A stretch of DNA of 64,000 nucleotides from Lycium barbarum (lineage: Eukaryota; Streptophyta; Magnoliopsida; Solanales; Solanaceae), in contig NC_083346.1 in assembly GCF_019175385.1 (NCBI RefSeq), positions 85,636,543 to 85,700,542 of the forward strand, written 5' to 3'. Position numbers and translations under genes: made by a program. Shown here piece by piece: positions 59,601 to 64,000 of the stretch (positions within the stretch are counted from its first letter, which is position 1; every line of letters begins with the position of its first letter). A model generated the notes under the pieces. That model was not told the origin of the DNA. It saw nothing but the letters and a program-made list of their open reading frames with translations, and did no database searches.

Positions 59601-61281
59601 TTTGCTTTTCCATTTCACATTGATCACATCATATCCTTTAGTTACTTCCTGGCTAGGCTTTACTCATTTCTATAACAATCCTTATGGTATTCACATTACA
59701 TACTATTCGTAATCAATCCTATAAAGCAACACTTCATAACCTTATTCACGATTCTTACTATGTTTTAATTACACTCTGTAGAGTAGGCGTACTTAACCCT
59801 TCACCCTTTCTGATCAATCTTATTCTTAATATCTCACAAGCTGTCTTATTAATACCTTCATAATTTGTCATAATTCTTCCTCCTCCGTACTTTCATCTCA
59901 ATCATACCATTATTCCTTGTAACTGTAAACTCATTGTGATTTATCCCTGCTTATCAGTTCAGTCGATACCTCAATATAACCTTCCGTTAAGATTTGCCAC
60001 CTTTTCTAAACCATCTCTTAGTGTTGTAAGCCCTTCCAAATTATCCTAGCATCTCATCAACAACACGTGAAACACATGACCCAAGACAGTCCACAGGTTT
60101 GAGTCTTTCTTTCTACAAATTCCATCTCCAATTTATTGATTAAAACTAATAAAATGTCCCCATGAAGCATTCTCCAACCACCACCAGAAGAAAAACTATA
60201 ATCCGACAAGCACCACAGGACTTCTGGTGCTTGATTTACATGGTTTACCTCCAGATTTGTTCTTGAGTCGTGAACGAATTATTTAGTTCATAAACTACTT
60301 GCTGTATGCTTTGTACTTTTCAATAAAAGTGAAACTTAATTGCTGGACATTTTTTCCCTTCAACATGAGCTTTTTCTAAGGTAAAAATGCGGCTGGGAAG
60401 TATTCTGGTCCGTTCAAATGAATTCCAAACTTTGCTGCTCATATATGCTTCTTTGAAATAAAATTTCCCAAATAAGAATAATGCCTCTTACAGATAACAT
60501 GGAGGGTATCTCTTAAAGCTTTGATCCATCATGATAAATTTACCCTATCGATGTCGACCTCATAATTACTATTACTATCAACTCAATAGTTAGCCTCATT
60601 TCTCGAAGTCAGCTACACTCACCACTTAGTCGACTCTTATCATTACTGTTGACATGACCCTTCAAGAATATTACGAATCTATATCTCATTTTCTTTTTTA
60701 TTTCTAGAAAATTTTTGGCAGAGTTTCCTCTATTTTTCGTACTATCCCAAAACCTACACGCAGGAAATACCAACAATGCCTCACAGGGCCAACATATATA
60801 CATATATATCATATCATATCATATCATAGCCACATAGGGCTCCCAATTTCAAGTCAAAAGTATAAAGGTGTCGGAACTTACCAAACATATCGCACCTCGA
60901 GACGTACCTGATCTTTTAACGATCTGTCCTGTTATACCTTCCTATCTACCTTCCCTTTCATTCTTCTACTTTACATTTCAATCGTACTTCAATATTCTTA
61001 CCTTATCCGACATGTATCTTTCGCACCGTTGCTTACCTGTGTACTTTGGGACTTCCAATATCATTAGTCACTTTCTTCTGTCGATGCCGTTCTTCATCTG
61101 AAATCAAGGGTTAGTATAAGGAATTTCATTTCCTATGGCTGGGCTCTATCGCACGATCTTAGATATGAAAGAAAGGTAACATCCTAAATGTCCTGTAGCT
61201 TCATGTTTATAGATGTGGTGCACAACACACCGATAAACAAGACTCTACTAGACCCGGTCTGTAGACACTCCGAGGATGAAC
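56644..61281 (-). other. Internal non-coding domain of element H
   Basis: Polypurine tract and conserved block at 56644-56680, then pyrimidine-rich plus-strand DNA (purine-rich in sense) to about 60050, an inserted block (60056-60538), and a stretch near the leader shared with G. Frames such as 58251-58667 and 59153-59500 have no domain and reflect composition. The leader block lies at 61226-61247 and 61146-61160. Confidence 0.75.
60056..60538 (+). other. Inserted block in element H with a gene-3'-end look
   Basis: Element G lacks this block: its 'ctagcatttc' runs straight into 'tttaccgtatcaatg', while H has about 480 bases between the equivalent sequences. Composition differs from the pyrimidine-rich surroundings. 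On the plus strand a short frame reads TGLLVLDLHGLPPDLFLSRE and stops, followed by AT-rich sequence with CAATAAAAG (about 60321). That resembles the end of a coding region with a polyadenylation signal. No terminal inverted repeats seen. The source is unknown; capture of a host transcript is inferred. Confidence 0.45.
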
Positions 61282-61282
61282 T

Positions 61283-61294
61283 GCTCTGATACCA
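61283..61294 (-). other. Primer-binding site of element H (initiator tRNA-Met)
   Basis: Minus strand reads TGGTATCAGAGC, four bases from the LTR end at 61299. Confidence 0.93.
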
Positions 61295-61298
61295 CTTT

Positions 61299-61420
61299 TG
61301 TCACGACCCAACCCCGTGGGCCATTACTAGTGCCCGACTTGGACACTCGTATATGTACCAGTTGGATATAATCAAACTGAATCTAAGAACAATATGGAAA
61401 CTTGCAAAAAAACTCCAAGG

Positions 61421-61466
<46 letters not shown>

Positions 61467-63815
61467 CCAGATAAAATGTCTCTTGAGGAGTCACAACTAA
61501 TCAAATCATAAAATGTTACGCAAGCCGACAAGGCTGCCACGACATATCAATATCATATGCAAGCCAGCAAGGCTGCCACTACAGACGAAAATCATATCAT
61601 AGCACAGCATATAGACATAGCTGAACAGAACTTATACACAACCCACACATATGCCTACATACCTCTAAGAATACCGATAGCGAAATATGATGGGACATGG
61701 CCCCCGCCGTACCCCTAGATAAACATATATATATATATATCATAAGATCTGTACCAAAGGTCTAGGCTACGGAACAACGGAGCTCTCCAAGATATTTGAG
61801 TAGAAGTCCTATGCTCAAGGGTCACCAACCGATTATCTGTACCTGCGGGCATGAAACACAGCCCCCCGAAGAAAGGGGGTCAGTACGGAATATGTACTGA
61901 GTAAATAAAGCATGAAATACAGTAAAGAGGATCATAACTGAAATAGGGAGTACAGGAGACAAGTATAACATCCAGAAAACCAAAACACTTGCCTTTTGAA
62001 CCATAAATCATGCATGTCAATATCATATATCATAGCCGACCCATTATGGGACTCGGTGAATAAAGTCATCATATACTATCCTGGCCGCCATCATCATATC
62101 ATCATATATATATATATATATATACCGTACCCGGCCCTCTAGTGAGGGACTCAGTGAACAATGCAGTGAAACTGTGCACGATAACATACCCGGCCCGGGA
62201 CTCGGTGAAAGACATATTGAGGCATGCACAAGCAGAGTAGTGAGAAACCATATGCAAATTAAATCATATCTAAGACTCAATGGAATAATCAAAATGAACC
62301 ATCATTTGAAAATCAAGACAATAGTCATATCAAGTATCCTTCGATTGTTACTAGGGAACATATCAAATAGAACTTCAGAAATCACAGATACGTATCAAGA
62401 CATACTAAAGTAAGTTCTGGGAATCAAGAACATCAGCCATCCTAATGGCTCTAAGAATAGAAACTTCTTTGGATTCATATACACGTCGTCTGTTGTTTCA
62501 TAAAGATCATGCCAAAAAGAAAGAAAGGATAACTTTACATACCTGTTAAAGGTTAATCGTAATCAAGTTCGCTTCGTCGCCCCTTTAGCCTATTTAATAT
62601 GAAAGTAACGCTATCGTTAGTAAACTATACTTCCTAGCTTATAAATCTGTAACCAATCACTTATAGGACTCATTCTTTAATTCATAATTTCTTGATTAGG
62701 ATTTTCATTAGTTAAGAACTTAATGGAAATCGGGCAGCATTTCCCCTATATACTCGCCTAACCCGAACTTCCAATTAACCTCCTGTTATCACAACAATAC
62801 CAACAATGACAGTAATAGAGATATGCATATAAAACCCTTACAATTCGGCCCATAAACCACTCAAACAATCCAACAACCCTTCTTAATCCTTTTCCAATCC
62901 AAATCATTAACGTTTTAAGATTATACACCAAACAAACCAACATACGCTTTGTATATGATACGTTATACACTTCTTTCTTCCAAATTTAGAATCCACATCA
63001 ACGACAACACGACCACAACACGAACAACAACATACAAACATAAATCATACTTTTAATCCTTTCAACTCAACAATTCCATATAACAACTACAACTTCTAAT
63101 ATCAACGATTTCATGCAATTTCTTACTTCCAATTTCATCCAATACAATTTTAATCCTTCCATTACAACACCATTAATACAATTATACCACAAAATAAGAA
63201 TATCTTACCTTAATTTACTTGGAGGAATTTCTACACTTATTTGCTCCAATTTCACTATTTCTTCTTCTTCAATTCAATAACCAATGTTGCTATCACCTCC
63301 TTGAACTTGCAAATCACTTGGAACTTAATCAAAATGAGCAACAAAATATTTTTTCTCAACAACCATGGTGGCCGAGAGCTTGGCAGCCATGGCAATGTTC
63401 TTTCTCTTCTATTTTTTTTTTAAACTTGTGAAATGAAATTAACTTGCTAATTTGTTCATCATCCAACTATCTATATATGGTGCCCCTCAAATGGACACGT
63501 GCCCCCCCCCCCCCTTATGACTCACCAATTTGATTTCTTGATTTATCTTTTTTTTATTACGGGTGGGGCCCACAAATTATGATAAACTTAATTAATTTTA
63601 ATTAATTACTAATGCCAACTTAATAATCTAATCATAATTAATTAGTCCCTAATCTCCAATAATATTTCTACACTAAATAAAATTTATAAGAAATTTGTGT
63701 ACTAATTACAATTGAGAATTAAAAATTCCTATTTCATATCCAAAAATAATCCCGTCCTTCACTTATGTCGATTAGCTTGCGAATAATTCGACGTATAAAA
63801 ATACGGGATATAACA
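61299..63815 (-). repeat. 5' LTR of element H
   Basis: TGTCACGACCC to GGGATATAACA on the plus strand. Shorter AT tracts than the 3' LTR (61423-61457, 62104-62123) and a 13-base C run (63502-63514) against 18. A possible TATA box on the minus strand, ACCATATATAGATAG, lies at about 63467-63482, just downstream of CACGTG and the G run. Confidence 0.94.
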
Positions 63816-64000
63816 CAACTATGGCCATGTCCTATTTTCCCTCAGTACTAATTCAATCTCGGTAATCTAGCTCAAACCATCTTACGCCTTCCCTTAATGT
63901 ATCCAAAATATCACAACCGCATTGTTATTACTAAATCCTTACTCTTCTTATCAAGTACTCACTTGGTCTCATCCTTAGTATACAAATATTCGTAGGTTGC
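63816..64000 (-). mobile_element. Element I internal domain, continued
   Basis: Starts with the CAACT duplication and matches H internal sequence from about 57782 ('ctcagtactaattc', 'caagtactc'). Pyrimidine-rich on the plus strand. It runs off the window. Confidence 0.88.

Larger units (their letters stand above)
54022..63815 (-). mobile_element. Element H: complete non-autonomous LTR element nested in element I
   Basis: Minus strand: 5' LTR 61299-63815, primer site, leader, 4.65 kb non-coding internal domain, polypurine tract, 3' LTR 54022-56643. CAACT occurs at both edges (54017-54021 and 63816-63820). The LTRs show about nine differences in a 260-base sample (from 55083 and from 62260), so the insertion is fairly recent. 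No gag or pol frame survives or is recognisable. H and its host I belong to one family. Confidence 0.95.

Noticed and set aside
1..64000. Integrated plant pararetrovirus or other virus
   Set aside because: All polymerase, integrase and gag motifs seen fit Ty3/gypsy or copia retrotransposons; no movement protein, coat or envelope-like frame was recognised.

Overview
This is plant nuclear DNA made almost entirely of nested long terminal repeat (LTR) retrotransposons. I find no intact host gene. The evidence for a plant is initiator-tRNA-Met primer sites (TGGTATCAGAGC), Ty3/gypsy chromovirus polyproteins of the Tekay/Del and CRM types, a broken copia-type gag, and LTRs that begin TGTTAYACCCC and end GGTCGTGACA. 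I know that LTR style from Solanaceae, so a Solanaceae or other asterid genome is my best guess, but the sequence does not prove it. A CRM-type element and the density of nesting fit pericentromeric heterochromatin.

Layout. 1-1449 is the tail of an LTR of family F. 1454-16282 is a minus-strand CRM-like element, D, split at 3326/10581 by a young plus-strand non-autonomous element, E (3327-10580). 16424-36742 is a minus-strand Tekay-like element, B. It is split by a 9.4 kb plus-strand Tekay-like element, A (20274-29665, target duplication CTTTC), and by a solo LTR, S (29918-32483, target duplication AGACT). 36743-37271 is unassigned. 37272-46406 is a minus-strand non-autonomous element, G. 46410-49142 is an LTR of family F with no internal region. 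49143-50348 is a decayed copia-type gag on the minus strand. From 50349 to the window end is a minus-strand non-autonomous element, I. Inside its internal domain sits a complete member of the same family, H (54022-63815, target duplication CAACT).

How the parts relate. A and B once encoded gag, protease, reverse transcriptase, RNase H and integrase; A still shows a chromodomain. Both are full of stops and frameshifts. E, G, H and I have large internal domains with no pol, but they share a post-primer leader and/or a block before the polypurine tract with A and B. That suggests they were mobilised in trans by Tekay-type relatives. D differs: its integrase reading frame runs through the polypurine tract into the 3' LTR, a layout I recall for CRM elements.

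Most unusual content: a 103-base stretch colinear with plant 5S rRNA inside E (6960-7062); the shared leader/polypurine module; a roughly 480 bp foreign-looking block in H with a 3'-UTR-like look; and short repeated or palindromic motif clusters just upstream of the TATA box in several LTR families. I did not find a new multi-gene system. All percentages and alignments are by eye.
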